A stretch of DNA of 64,000 nucleotides from an uncultured Chlorobiaceae bacterium (GTDB taxonomy: Bacteria; Bacteroidota; Chlorobiia; Chlorobiales; Chlorobiaceae), in assembly GCA_903882665.1 (NCBI GenBank), contig CAIRXW010000047.1, forward strand, positions 1 to 64,000. The letters run 5' to 3'. The notes under the pieces were generated by a model that saw only the letters and a program-made list of their open reading frames with translations, ran no database searches and was not told where the DNA came from. The first letter of the stretch is position 1. Each line of letters opens with the position of its first letter. This document shows positions 18,335-27,342 of the stretch, piece by piece. The position numbers and the translations under genes were made by a program.

Positions 18335-19021
18335 ATGGAAAAGATTGCCACAATACTCATTGCTGCCCACTGCCTGGCTGATTTTTTTCTCCAGCCAAAA
18401 AAAATGGCGCGCAACAAGCGGCATCCGATCATGCTCATCCTGCATGGCGTAATACACGCCGCAGCCACCTGGCTGCTGCTCCAGAGCTGGAGCTGCCGGG
18501 AGGCTCCACTCTCTGTTTTCGCCCTTCATACCATCATCGATTTCATCAAGCAGCGTTACGGCGAGGAGAGTGTTACCACCTTTATTGCCGACCAGACAGC
18601 GCACCTTTTCAGTCTGATCCTTCTTGCCAGTTTTCTCTCCCACGGTGCACAGGGAATAGTATTCTCCGGTACCGGATACCAGCTCTTTACAGGGTTTGCC
18701 GGCTTTATAGCAACCGTCAGGGGATCCGGCTTTCTCATCGCACTCATCACAAGAGAGCTGACCAGCAAAAACAATCTCAAACTTGACGGACTGCAAAACG
18801 GAGGAGTGCTCATCGGTCAACTGGAACGAGGGCTGATCTTCCTCCTCTTCCTGACCGGACAGCCTGAAAGTATCGGGTTCCTTATTGCCGCCAAATCAAT
18901 TCTGCGCTTCGAAGAGTCAAAAAAACTCAAACAGGCCGAATACATCCTTGTCGGCACCCTGCTCAGCTTCGCGGCAGCCATAGCCATCTCCTCCGCCACA
19001 CTGTGGGCCATGCGGCTCTGA
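18335..19021 (+). CDS. DUF3307 family membrane protein
   Basis: The 228-residue hydrophobic protein begins with the DUF3307 pattern AAHCLADFFLQPKKMARNK (residues 10-28) and has a conserved HGVIHAA. About six membrane spans are apparent. It lies 107 bp after the SatD-family gene on the same strand, so the two may work together, the soluble partner controlling or responding to the membrane one. No biochemical function is known to me. Confidence 0.75.
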   Translation: MEKIATILIAAHCLADFFLQPKKMARNKRHPIMLILHGVIHAAATWLLLQSWSCREAPLSVFALHTIIDFIKQRYGEESVTTFIADQTAHLFSLILLASFLSHGAQGIVFSGTGYQLFTGFAGFIATVRGSGFLIALITRELTSKNNLKLDGLQNGGVLIGQLERGLIFLLFLTGQPESIGFLIAAKSILRFEESKKLKQAEYILVGTLLSFAAAIAISSATLWAMRL

Positions 19022-19117
19022 AGAGCACTTATTTTAACAAATTCCTTCGCAATAAGCCCCGAGATGTCTTATACTTCACTCTCGTTCACTGTCTGAGTAA
19101 ACAGTCCTGAAAAAAGG

Positions 19118-19264
19118 ATGGATAAGCCAGTACGTACCTTTTCCCCTGCCTCAAACGGGAAAAGCTCTTTACCTCTCCCCGGTTCCGAACACGGAAAATT
19201 TCGTCACGGCCATTTCAGCAACAATCCTTTCGAACCTTTCGAAGACAAGCCCGTCAAACCATGA
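19118..19264 (+). CDS. Possible small protein (48 aa) coupled to sucA
   Basis: A 49-codon frame from the ATG at 19118 ends with a TGA that shares ATGA with the sucA start at 19261, the arrangement of translationally coupled genes. The product is Pro/Phe/Lys-rich with the repeated motif FEPFE near its end and no hydrophobic segment. AGG sits immediately before the ATG, so the ribosome site is poor. No family is recognised. It could be a leader frame for sucA, a small protein, or chance. Confidence 0.35.
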   Translation: MDKPVRTFSPASNGKSSLPLPGSEHGKFRHGHFSNNPFEPFEDKPVKP

Positions 19265-22089
19265 TACAGCAGTATAGCAGCAGCTCCTACCTTTTTGGAG
19301 GCAACGCCCCTTATATCGAAGACCTGTACGAAGCCTATCTCGACAATCCCGGTTCTGTTTCTGAAAGCTGGCGGGCCTACTTTGACGCCATGCAGAATGT
19401 GCCGGGAGCCAACGGCGACGGTCCGGATATTGCGCACTCCCCTGTCCAGGCATCGTTTGCCGAACGGGCCCGCCTCGGCCCTATCTGCCGGGTGCTCGCC
19501 AGCCCGGATGCGGAACTGGGGCGCAAGCGGGTTTCGGTGCAGCAGCTTATTGCCGCCTACCGCAACATCGGTTCCCGCTGGGCCAACCTTGATCCGCTGA
19601 AGCGCCAGGAGCGGCCTGCACTGCCCGATCTTGAGCCATCGTTTTACGGTTTTTCCGATACCGACATGGATATTGTCTTCAACACGAGCAATACCTATTT
19701 CGGCAACGAAACCATGTCATTGCGCGAATTGCTGCAAAATCTGCGCGAGACCTACTGCGGCACCCTTGGCATTGAGTTCATGTACATTACCGACCAGACG
19801 GAAAAGCGTTGGTGGCAGGCAAAACTGGAGACCATCCGCTCAAAACCGGATTTCAGTGCTGAGAAAAAAAAACATATTCTTGAACGACTTACGGCGGCTG
19901 AAGGCTTCGAACGCTATCTCCATACACGCTTTATCGGCCAGAAGCGCTTCTCCCTTGAGGGTGGCGACAGCTTTATTGCCTCGATGGATGAGCTGATTCA
20001 GCGTGCCGGAAAGGCAGGAGTGCAGGAGATTGTCATCGGCATGGCGCACCGTGGAAGGCTCAATGTGCTGGTCAACATCATGGGAAAAAATCCGCTCGAC
20101 CTCTTTGCGGAGTTTGAAGGCAAACATGCCGACGATCTCCCTTCAGGCGACGTCAAATATCACCAGGGCTTTACCAGTGACCTTGCCACTCCGGGCGGCC
20201 CCATCAATCTTTCGCTCGCCTTCAACCCCTCGCACCTTGAAATTGTCAATCCGGTTGTTGAAGGGGCGGTAAAGGCGCGGCAGGTGCGCCGTGGCGACCG
20301 CGATGGTTCACAGGTGCTGCCGATACTGGTGCATGGCGATGCCGCATTCTCGGGGCAGGGTGTCATCATGGAGACCCTCAACCTTGCGCTTACCCGTGGG
20401 TACGGCACGGGAGGCACCGTCCATATTGTCATCAACAACCAGATCGGCTTTACCACCTCCGACCCGCGCGACAGCCGTTCAACCACCTACTGCACGGATG
20501 TTGTCAAGATGATTGAAGCTCCGGTGCTGCACGTCAATGGTGACGACCCCGAATCGGTTGTGCTTGCAACACAGATGGCGCTCGACTACCGTCAGACCTT
20601 CAAGCGTGATGTGGTGATCGACATCATCTGCTTCCGCAAGCTTGGCCACAATGAGCAGGATACACCGGCCATGACCCAGCCGCTGATGTACAAAAAAATA
20701 GCGCTGCATCCCGGCACCCGCAAGCTCTATGCGGAGAGACTGGAGTCGCAGGGTGTCATCAGCAAGGAGTATGCCACCGCTCTCAGCAAGCAGTTCCGCA
20801 AGGATCTTGATGAGGGAAAGTACAGCACCAATCCGGTACTGGTCAACAAAACCATCTTTACCGCCGATCCGGCTGCCGGACGCAATGAAGCCTCCGAAAC
20901 CGGCGTTCCTCTGGCGGAACTGAGACGACTATCGGAGATGATTACCAGGATTCCTGACGGCTTCAAGCTTCATCCCCTCGTTGAAAAAGTGGTAAACGAC
21001 CGTGCCCGGATGGGTCGCGGAGAACAGCCTCTCGACTGGGGTATGGGTGAACATCTGGCCTTCGCCTCACTGGTTGCCGGAGGCTACCCGATCCGCATTA
21101 CCGGCCAGGACTGCGGCAGGGGAACATTTTCGCACCGTCACTCGGTATTCCACGACCAGAAGCGTGAAAAATGGGACTCAGGCACCTACATACCGCTGCA
21201 GAATGTTGCGGACAACCAGGCCGCCTTCACCGTCATCGATTCGGTGCTCTCCGAAGAGGCGGTGCTCGGTTTTGAGTATGGCTACTCCATCTCGGCACCC
21301 GATACACTGGTAATCTGGGAGGCGCAGTTTGGCGACTTTGCCAACGGAGCGCAGGTGCTGATTGACCAGTTCATTACCTCCGGCGAGGTGAAGTGGGGGT
21401 TGGCCTCGGGCCTCACCCTCATGCTGCCTCACGGCTACGAAGGGCAGGGGCCGGAACACTCTTCCGCCCGGCCTGAGCGCTTTTTGCAACTCTGCGCCGA
21501 AAACAACATCGAGGTGTGCCAGCCGACCAACCCGGCCCAGATTTTTCATCTGCTCCGCCGCCAGATAACGACGATGAAGCGCAAACCGCTGGTGATTCTG
21601 ACACCAAAATCGCTGCTCCGCAACAAAGAGGCGGTCTCCCCGCTTGCCGATCTCTCTCAGGGAAATTTCCGGAACATTATCAGCGATGATACGGCCTCTC
21701 CTGATCGTGTACGCCGTCTCCTCGCCTGCTCAGGCAAAGTCTACTACGACCTCATCAACCGGCGCAAGGAGAACATGCAGGAAAATGTGGCCATTATCCG
21801 TATCGAGCAGCTCTACCCGTTCCCCTCCGAGGAGTTCCAGAGAGAGCTTGCCCGCTATGAGCAACTGAAAGAAATTGTCTGGTGCCAGGACGAACCAAAA
21901 AATCAGGGATACTGGCGTTTTCTCCAGCACTATATCATGAATGTGATGAGCCCGGGCCAGCAGTTCGGCTATGCAGGCAGGCTTGCATCGGCCTCTACCG
22001 CATGTGGCTACGGCGCAACCCATGCCATACAGCAGAAAGCTTTGCTCGATCAGGCTTTCGGTGAGTTCAGCCTTTTTTTCAATAAATAA
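19261..22089 (+). CDS. sucA: 2-oxoglutarate dehydrogenase E1 component
   Basis: The 942-residue thiamine-diphosphate enzyme decarboxylates 2-oxoglutarate and passes the succinyl group to the E2 lipoyl arm. It has the typical N-terminus SSYLFGGNAPYIEDLYEAYL, the ThDP block GDAAFSGQGV...NNQIGFTT (about 358-400) and a full transketolase-like C-terminal half. Its length matches E. coli SucA. It is followed by sucB and lpdA, making a complete complex. In a green sulfur bacterium, which normally fixes CO2 by the reverse TCA cycle with a ferredoxin-linked enzyme, an NAD-linked oxidative complex deserves notice. Confidence 0.96.
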   Translation: MIQQYSSSSYLFGGNAPYIEDLYEAYLDNPGSVSESWRAYFDAMQNVPGANGDGPDIAHSPVQASFAERARLGPICRVLASPDAELGRKRVSVQQLIAAYRNIGSRWANLDPLKRQERPALPDLEPSFYGFSDTDMDIVFNTSNTYFGNETMSLRELLQNLRETYCGTLGIEFMYITDQTEKRWWQAKLETIRSKPDFSAEKKKHILERLTAAEGFERYLHTRFIGQKRFSLEGGDSFIASMDELIQRAGKAGVQEIVIGMAHRGRLNVLVNIMGKNPLDLFAEFEGKHADDLPSGDVKYHQGFTSDLATPGGPINLSLAFNPSHLEIVNPVVEGAVKARQVRRGDRDGSQVLPILVHGDAAFSGQGVIMETLNLALTRGYGTGGTVHIVINNQIGFTTSDPRDSRSTTYCTDVVKMIEAPVLHVNGDDPESVVLATQMALDYRQTFKRDVVIDIICFRKLGHNEQDTPAMTQPLMYKKIALHPGTRKLYAERLESQGVISKEYATALSKQFRKDLDEGKYSTNPVLVNKTIFTADPAAGRNEASETGVPLAELRRLSEMITRIPDGFKLHPLVEKVVNDRARMGRGEQPLDWGMGEHLAFASLVAGGYPIRITGQDCGRGTFSHRHSVFHDQKREKWDSGTYIPLQNVADNQAAFTVIDSVLSEEAVLGFEYGYSISAPDTLVIWEAQFGDFANGAQVLIDQFITSGEVKWGLASGLTLMLPHGYEGQGPEHSSARPERFLQLCAENNIEVCQPTNPAQIFHLLRRQITTMKRKPLVILTPKSLLRNKEAVSPLADLSQGNFRNIISDDTASPDRVRRLLACSGKVYYDLINRRKENMQENVAIIRIEQLYPFPSEEFQRELARYEQLKEIVWCQDEPKNQGYWRFLQHYIMNVMSPGQQFGYAGRLASASTACGYGATHAIQQKALLDQAFGEFSLFFNK

Positions 22090-22098
22090 AATCCACGA

Positions 22099-23358
22099 AT
22101 GGCAATCATTGACGTCACCATATCCCAGTTGTCGGAATCCGTTGCCGAAGCAACGCTGCTGAACTGGAAAAAAAAGCCCGGAGACGGCGTTGTTGAAGAT
22201 GAAATACTGTTTGAAATTGAGACCGACAAGGTGGTCTTCGATGTTCCCTCACCCTCATCCGGTGTGATCATTGAAATTCTTGTCGGCGACGGGGGAACGG
22301 TCGTGCCCAATCAGGTTCTGGCACGCATCGACAGCGAAGCGAAGCCCACTGCTACCGCCCAGGAGGCCGCTATCGCCAGCGTGAGTGCACCTCAACTGGC
22401 AGCCGCGCAACCTGAAGAGAGCATCGTCATGCCCGCAGCAGCAAAGCTGATGGCTGAAAGCGGAATAAAGCTCTCACAGGTTGAGGGCACAGGACGAGAC
22501 GGAAGAGTGACCAAGGGCGACGTGCTGCAAGCCATTGCGGCGGATGCTGAACCCTCTTCGCCGCAGCCACCTCCTCCGCCCACGCCCACACCTGCGCCGA
22601 CGCCTGCGCAGAAGCCCAAACCGGTAGAGGCACACCGTGAAGCGCCGCTGATGACCGATCGACCGGAACAGCGTGTACCAATGACCCGTCTCAGGGCACG
22701 CATTGCCGAGCGCTTGCTTCAGTCGCAGGCCACCAACGCCATTCTGACGACCTTCAATGAGGTCAACATGCAGGGAATCATCGAATTGCGCAACCGCTAC
22801 AAGGCCACCTTTGAAAAAGAGCATGGCGTCAAACTCGGCTTTGTCTCCTTTTTTGTCAAGGCGACGGTACACGCACTGCGCAAATATCCTGTCCTGAACG
22901 CCTCCGTAGAAGGCAAGGATATCATCTATCACGGCTATTTCGACATTGGCATTGCCGTCAGCTCGCCAAGAGGGCTTGTTGTACCCATCCTGCGCAATGC
23001 CGACCAGATGACCATTGCCGATATCGAACGTAAAATTGCTGACTACTCCACCAAGGCAAAGCTCGGCAACCTCTCGCTTGAGGAGCTGACCGGCGGTACC
23101 TTCACCATTTCCAATGGAGGCGTTTTCGGCTCCATGCTCTCAACACCGATTATCAATCCGCCTCAGTCGGCCATTCTCGGCATTCACGCCACCAAGGAGA
23201 GGCCGGTTGTAGAAAACGGGCAGATTGTCATACGGCCTATGAACTATCTGGCCATGTCGTACGATCACCGTATCATCGACGGCCGAGAAGCGGTGCTTGG
23301 TCTCAATGCAATCAAGGATGCGCTGGAAGATCCGGCACGTCTCTTACTTGATCTTTAA
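22099..23358 (+). CDS. sucB: Dihydrolipoamide succinyltransferase (E2 of 2-oxoglutarate dehydrogenase)
   Basis: The 419-residue protein has one lipoyl domain (residues 3-77) with the lipoylated lysine at 44 in ETDKV. A peripheral-subunit-binding domain follows at about 112-150 ([20 protein letters not shown]), then a Pro/Ala-rich flexible linker (about 153-175). The catalytic domain carries the active-site His390 and Asp394 in SYDHRIIDG. It lies 9 bp after sucA, and lpdA is 15 bp further on. Confidence 0.95.
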   Translation: MAIIDVTISQLSESVAEATLLNWKKKPGDGVVEDEILFEIETDKVVFDVPSPSSGVIIEILVGDGGTVVPNQVLARIDSEAKPTATAQEAAIASVSAPQLAAAQPEESIVMPAAAKLMAESGIKLSQVEGTGRDGRVTKGDVLQAIAADAEPSSPQPPPPPTPTPAPTPAQKPKPVEAHREAPLMTDRPEQRVPMTRLRARIAERLLQSQATNAILTTFNEVNMQGIIELRNRYKATFEKEHGVKLGFVSFFVKATVHALRKYPVLNASVEGKDIIYHGYFDIGIAVSSPRGLVVPILRNADQMTIADIERKIADYSTKAKLGNLSLEELTGGTFTISNGGVFGSMLSTPIINPPQSAILGIHATKERPVVENGQIVIRPMNYLAMSYDHRIIDGREAVLGLNAIKDALEDPARLLLDL

Positions 23359-23373
23359 GGAGAGAACCATATC

Positions 23374-24810
23374 ATGAACAAACAATTTGACGTTCTTGTC
23401 ATAGGAGCCGGACCGGGCGGCTATATCGCAGCGATCCGTGCTGCCCAGCTCGGTTTTTCAGTAGCCTGCTGCGAGTTCAGCGCCTACGACGATCCTGCGG
23501 GAGAGCCCCGGCTTGGCGGCACCTGCCTCAACGCAGGATGCATTCCCCTGAAAGCGCTTGTCGCCTCTTCGGAACTCTTTGAAAAGGCCTCTCATCACCT
23601 CGAAGAGCATGGCATTACCTTCGGCGGGGTAAGCATTGATGTTGCAACGATGCAGAAACGCAAAGAGGCCATTGTCACCAAAATGACCGCCGGGGTAAAA
23701 TTCCTCTTCCGCAAGAACAAAATCACCCTGCTCAAGGGACGGGGCTCTTTTGCCGGAAAAACCGATGCCGGATACAGGATCATTGTCAGCGGAAAAGAGG
23801 GTGACGAGGAGCTGCTTGCACAAAAGGTCATTATCGCCACCGGCTCCAAAGCGCGGCAAATTCCAAACATTGTCGTTGACAATGTATCGATCTGTGATAA
23901 TGAAGGTGCACTGAAATTCAGTGAAGCACCGAAAAAACTTGGCGTGATTGGTGCGGGGGTTATCGGGCTTGAAGTTGGCTCGGTCTGGCGAAGACTCGGA
24001 GCGGAGGTTACCGTCCTTGAGGTGATGACCTCGTTTCTTGGCGCAGCCGATGAGAGCATTTCACGGGAAGCCTCCAAGCTCTTTTTAAAACAGGGACTGC
24101 ACATCAAACTCGGCGTCAAAATCGGCCAGGCCAAACTGACAGAAAGAGGTGTCAGCATAGCCTATACCGATGATCAGGGTTCCGAACATACACTCGAATG
24201 CGACAAGCTGATTGTCTCCGTTGGGCGTACACCGAACACCGAAAAACTCAACCTTCAGGCCATCGGGCTGCAAACCGATGAACGGGGCTTTATTCCCGTC
24301 AACGACCATTGCGCCACCACCGCACCGGGAGTCTACGCCATCGGTGACGTAGTGCGCGGACCCATGCTGGCCCACAAGGCAGAGGATGAGGGTGTCATGG
24401 TGGCGGAACTGATTGCCGGACAGAAACCGCATCTCGACTATAACAGCATGCCCTGGGTCATCTACACCACCCCGGAAATTGCCTGGGTTGGAAAAACCGA
24501 GCAGCAGCTCCGTTCTGAAGGGCACGACTACAAAACCGGACAGTTTCCCTTTGCAGCCAACGGTCGCGCACTTGGCCTTGGCGACGCTGAAGGATTTATC
24601 AAAATGCTCGCCGACGCACAAACCGACGAAATCCTCGGCGTCCACATAATCGGAGCCAACGCCTCCGACCTGATTGCCGAAGCCGCGCTTGCCATGGAGT
24701 TCCGCGCCTCATCGGAAGACGTAGCCCGCACCTGCCACCCGCACCCAAGCCTCTCGGAGGTCATGCGCGAAGCAGCCCTCGCCATCGAAAAACGGTCGTT
24801 GAATATGTGA
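23374..24810 (+). CDS. lpdA: Dihydrolipoamide dehydrogenase (E3)
   Basis: The 478-residue flavoprotein reoxidises dihydrolipoamide with NAD+. It has an FAD motif IGAGPGGYIAA (residues 9-19), redox-active Cys51 and Cys56 in GGTCLNAGCIP, an NAD motif GAGVIGLEVG and a C-terminal CHPHPSLSE catalytic His-Glu pair. After GCIP this protein has Leu-Lys where Ser-Lys is usual. GGAGAG precedes the start. The gene stops 7 bp before a degraded DUF1016 fragment, marking the left edge of the accessory island. Confidence 0.95.
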   Translation: MNKQFDVLVIGAGPGGYIAAIRAAQLGFSVACCEFSAYDDPAGEPRLGGTCLNAGCIPLKALVASSELFEKASHHLEEHGITFGGVSIDVATMQKRKEAIVTKMTAGVKFLFRKNKITLLKGRGSFAGKTDAGYRIIVSGKEGDEELLAQKVIIATGSKARQIPNIVVDNVSICDNEGALKFSEAPKKLGVIGAGVIGLEVGSVWRRLGAEVTVLEVMTSFLGAADESISREASKLFLKQGLHIKLGVKIGQAKLTERGVSIAYTDDQGSEHTLECDKLIVSVGRTPNTEKLNLQAIGLQTDERGFIPVNDHCATTAPGVYAIGDVVRGPMLAHKAEDEGVMVAELIAGQKPHLDYNSMPWVIYTTPEIAWVGKTEQQLRSEGHDYKTGQFPFAANGRALGLGDAEGFIKMLADAQTDEILGVHIIGANASDLIAEAALAMEFRASSEDVARTCHPHPSLSEVMREAALAIEKRSLNM

Positions 24811-24816
24811 GACCGT

Positions 24817-25067
24817 TTCAAGCAAAGAGACCCGCCGGGAGTTGCAGCAAAGAGCTTCCCGGTCGGTCAATAGCTCCCTTGTGGGTTGGAACTGGCTTTT
24901 CGGATGGTACATTGTGGATTTTGAGCCGGGCTGCCTAGACAGAGCGGAGTATGGTACCAATTTGTTGAAAAAAATCGCAGCTCAGTTGAAGCTCAAGGGC
25001 TGTTCAGAAAGAAGCCTTGCGCTCTGCTGTAAGTTCTATCTCACCTCTTCCGGAATTTTGCAGACAC
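24817..25067 (+). repeat. Direct repeat A, copy 1 (DUF1016 N-terminal segment)
   Basis: About 245-250 bp are shared with 28011-28261 in the same orientation. A hand count finds about two dozen differences. The copies encode the same DUF1016 N-terminal region and bracket about 3 kb of accessory DNA. Confidence 0.9.
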
Positions 25068-25300
25068 CGCTATGTCAAAACCGACGATGAACTGCTGACC
25101 ATCTGCATTCAGTTGTACCATCGCAAGCATGATGCGCTGGTTGAACTGACCCTCCCCATGGATTCAAATATCTTCGCATCAAAGTATCAACTCTACCTGC
25201 CCTCAAAAGAGGAGCTGAAAAGGCAACCGGAAGAGGCCGCAGGCATTACCGGGCAGTGCGAATATCCCGATCAGGAGGGTATGAACGATGTTCGATAAAT
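24817..25300 (+). pseudogene. DUF1016 (YhcG-like) gene remnant, internally deleted and frameshifted
   Basis: The 24817-25067 stretch encodes the N-terminal DUF1016 domain (NWLFGWYIV...DRAEYGTNLLKK). It lacks the first ~12 codons, lost against the lpdA end. The 25070-25298 stretch encodes the C-terminal end of the same family (KTDDELLTICIQLYHR...YLPSKEELKRQ) in a different frame. The middle of the gene is missing. DUF1016 proteins are PD-(D/E)xK nuclease-like and are common beside restriction and BREX loci. A better-preserved N-terminal copy is at 27986-28369. Confidence 0.75.
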
Positions 25301-25320
25301 GGGTCAAGCAGGATATCGGG
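25287..25320 (+). pseudogene. First 11 codons of the PglZ-like gene, truncated
   Basis: ATGTTCGATAAATGGGTCAA and its continuation match the start of the gene at 30594 with one base different, together with about 20 bp upstream of its start. Homology stops at 25320, where repeat B begins. The start overlaps the end of the DUF1016 remnant, so the ancestral order was DUF1016 followed by the PglZ-like gene in one operon. Confidence 0.75.
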
Positions 25321-25446
25321 GGTTCTTTAACGCTGTTGTAGATGGTTAACGTTTTGAACTGTGACCTCATAGCTCTGATGTTGTTTACGCTAACCCTGGG
25401 TGATTCTTATCTTCCGTTTTTGGCTTATTCTTATTTTCCGATCACA
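25321..25446 (+). repeat. Direct repeat B, copy 1 (126 bp, possible IS21-type end)
   Basis: The 126 bp match 28360-28485 in the same orientation with about 10 differences by hand count. The last 40 bp contain two spaced copies of TTCTTATYTTCCG. Tandem short repeats near an end ending in a TGTGA-like tip (reverse strand) recall the multiple terminal repeats of IS21-family elements, a tentative identification. Confidence 0.75.
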
Positions 25447-25506
25447 CTTATGCAGCAAAAATTCTTTTGTCAATCTGTCGCTGTGTCGTTTTATTTACAA
25501 TGAACG

Positions 25507-25636
25507 CTAACGGCTGACGCTATGGCAAGTGCGGGAATAAATTGCTGCTTAACTGTCTGCCAGCACAAATGTATGTAAAGATTTTAAATGTTTCAACGAA
25601 CACGCAACCACGCATTTGCTATAGCGTTTGTTACCA
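25507..25636 (-). repeat. attC-like inverted repeat after the nuclease-like gene
   Basis: ACGCTATGGCAAGTGCG (25517-25533) and CGCATTTGCTATAGCGT (25611-25627) are inverted copies with two mismatches. They are bounded outside by TAAC (25508-25511) and GTTA (25630-25633), total about 130 bp. On the minus strand the element begins TAACAAACGC directly after the coding sequence, much like Vibrio-type attC sites. The strict integron R-box consensus is not met and no integron integrase is in the window. Confidence 0.35.
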
Positions 25637-25644
25637 ACCGAAAT

Positions 25645-26514
25645 TTATTCTTCGTCAGTTACTAATTTAAATCTAACGTCATGTATTTCTTGAATTAAGG
25701 CGAGATTTGCTTTGATAAATTCAAGGTCAACAGACAGCATGAAATCTTGGTATTTGTTATAAGTAAATGCGATTTTCTTTTTTTCAAGAATCATTTTGAT
25801 AGCTTGAGCTTTCTCTTCATCTTTCACAGTGAAGAAAAAAGCTGATGTCGGTTGCATACGTTTACAAAACCAATAAACATTCCTGTTGTCTATATTGATA
25901 CTGATGTAACTTTGAGTATATTTTAGATTAACCTTTTCGTATTTAGTTTTAAGATAAGAAAACAGTTCTTTAGCATTCTTATTTGTCCAGGCAGAATCTA
26001 AATTCCATGTTGATTCAGTAACTGCTGCAACATCGTTGTCGTCTTCTTGTTGCTCAACATAAATGTCTATTATTTTTGTGAAGTTTAGAATATATTCGCT
26101 ATTGACTTCCAATAAGTCAACTTGAATTGCAATCATAGGAATATTCAGGCTCATTAGCTGAATGATGTTAAAATATCTTCTGTCAAAAGATTCAGCAATT
26201 AATACAGAAAAGTGTTGTCGCTGTGGATATTTTCTCTTTTCTCTGTCCCAATATTCAATAGAACGAATAATATGTGATGGGTCGGTTTCTCCAAGCATTA
26301 CTTCAACCTCGTACATCGTATTCGCTTCTGGTTCTTTGAGTAGAATATCAATTCGACCGCCACTCGATTGTTTTTTTTCTTTGTTTACAATTTGAAGTTT
26401 CCCGTCCTCTAAGGGAAGAAGTCCAGGGTTGTTGTATATAATGTCTTGTAGCCAATATTCGTCTTTGCCTGCGTTTCTGATAAAGACCTTTTTCCCAAAT
26501 TTAATATCTGTCAT
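25645..26514 (-). CDS. PD-(D/E)xK nuclease-like protein of unknown role
   Basis: The 289 residues include Glu19, Asp56 (in GGRIDILL) and Glu69/Glu71 (in MYEVEVMLGE). This spacing fits a PD-(D/E)xK core, although the usual ExK is ExE here. A conserved SHIIRSIEYWDREKRKYP block follows. The C-terminal half has a DUF5655-like look, with low certainty. The gene is visibly more AT-rich than the flanking core genes. It is bounded by inverted 10-bp sequences, GTTACCAACC at 25630 and GGTTGGTAAC at 26533, and followed by an attC-like repeat. It appears to be a single-gene mobile insertion. Confidence 0.6.
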   Translation of the reverse strand: MTDIKFGKKVFIRNAGKDEYWLQDIIYNNPGLLPLEDGKLQIVNKEKKQSSGGRIDILLKEPEANTMYEVEVMLGETDPSHIIRSIEYWDREKRKYPQRQHFSVLIAESFDRRYFNIIQLMSLNIPMIAIQVDLLEVNSEYILNFTKIIDIYVEQQEDDNDVAAVTESTWNLDSAWTNKNAKELFSYLKTKYEKVNLKYTQSYISINIDNRNVYWFCKRMQPTSAFFFTVKDEEKAQAIKMILEKKKIAFTYNKYQDFMLSVDLEFIKANLALIQEIHDVRFKLVTDEE

Positions 26515-26551
26515 ATTTCGGTTTTTTATTATGGTTGGTAACTCCTTTATC

Positions 26552-26625
26552 TATGCACCATATCCCACCAAAAGGTGTATAAAGCCAGCTATTCTGGAAT
26601 GCTTTATACACCTTTGAGGTGCATA
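26552..26625. repeat. Nested 74-bp palindrome with four GGTGYATA boxes
   Basis: Outer arms TATGCACC (26552-26559) and GGTGCATA (26618-26625) enclose a perfect 14-bp stem, AAAGGTGTATAAAG (26571-26584) with CTTTATACACCTTT (26602-26615). Inside this is a small CCAG/CTGG stem (26585-26588 with 26594-26597). The result is four boxes of GGTGYATA type in alternating orientation upstream of the nuclease-like gene. It could be an operator array, a bidirectional terminator or a recombinase site. Confidence 0.75.
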
Positions 26626-26904
26626 ATATTTTTTAAAAATTGTCAAAGGGACTGGGAATTTTCAGTAAACTCTGTTCGCATACGTGGGTATAGATAGTTC
26701 TTGCATGTAACGTAAATCCGTTCCTGCTTCCAGTAAATGAGTTACATAAGAGTGCCGTAAAAAAAATAAAGCGTTACTGGTTTTTTGATTTTGGCATGAT
26801 CGAGTGCATGTTTTAATACTTTTTGCAAGCTGGTGCCAACTTTTTAAGCTGTAAAGTACAGATATATTTCAAAATATTTATCTTTAATTATTCACCATAA
26901 AAGT
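26626..26904. other. Non-coding AT-rich stretch in the island
   Basis: No reading frame, RNA or strong repeat was recognised between the nested palindrome and the transposase remnant. The base composition is AT-rich, like the neighbouring nuclease-like gene. Confidence 0.5.
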
Positions 26905-27342
26905 TGCTCTGGATTTTGATGGTGGCATCAGCAGCATGCCGACCAAGGTCGTTTGCCTGAGACCGGCCTTGATTTAGCCAGTCAACCAACGTTCAGCAGG
27001 TTGGAAAACATGATTACCCGTCGTGCTCTCTATCGGATTGCAGAGGGTTTTGTGGATCATTTTCTCGCTTCGTATGTCGAGCCTCCCGAGGTCATTGTCC
27101 TGGATTTTGACGATACGGTGGATGTCGTGCACGGCCATCAACAACTGGCTCTGTTCAGCGGTTTTCTTGCAAACCAGATTCATCGGAAAACCGGCACACC
27201 GGGGTTTACAACATGGAGATGCCCACCGAATCTACCGATGAATTCTGACGTCATGCAATGCCTCACGGGCTATTGCTCGTTTGACTATCTCAGGATTTTG
27301 TGTAATTTGGAAAAAAATAGCATGATAGCCGTGTTAACATGA
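26905..27342 (+). mobile_element. IS1380-family transposase remnant
   Basis: Codons near 26910-26930 read LDFDGG, the start motif of IS1380 transposases. After a frameshift and a deletion of roughly 70 residues, the family pattern resumes at 26953 (LPETGLDLASQPTFSRLEN, then RRALYRIAEGFVDHFLASY and VIVLDFDDTVDVVHGHQQ). The DDE domain is lost after LALFSG and the frame ends at 27342. No intact terminal inverted repeats were found. Confidence 0.75.

Noticed and set aside
26515-26904. tRNA or small RNA gene in the AT-rich gap
   Set aside because: No cloverleaf or T-arm consensus (GGTTCRANNCC) was found. The nested palindrome does not resemble a tRNA.
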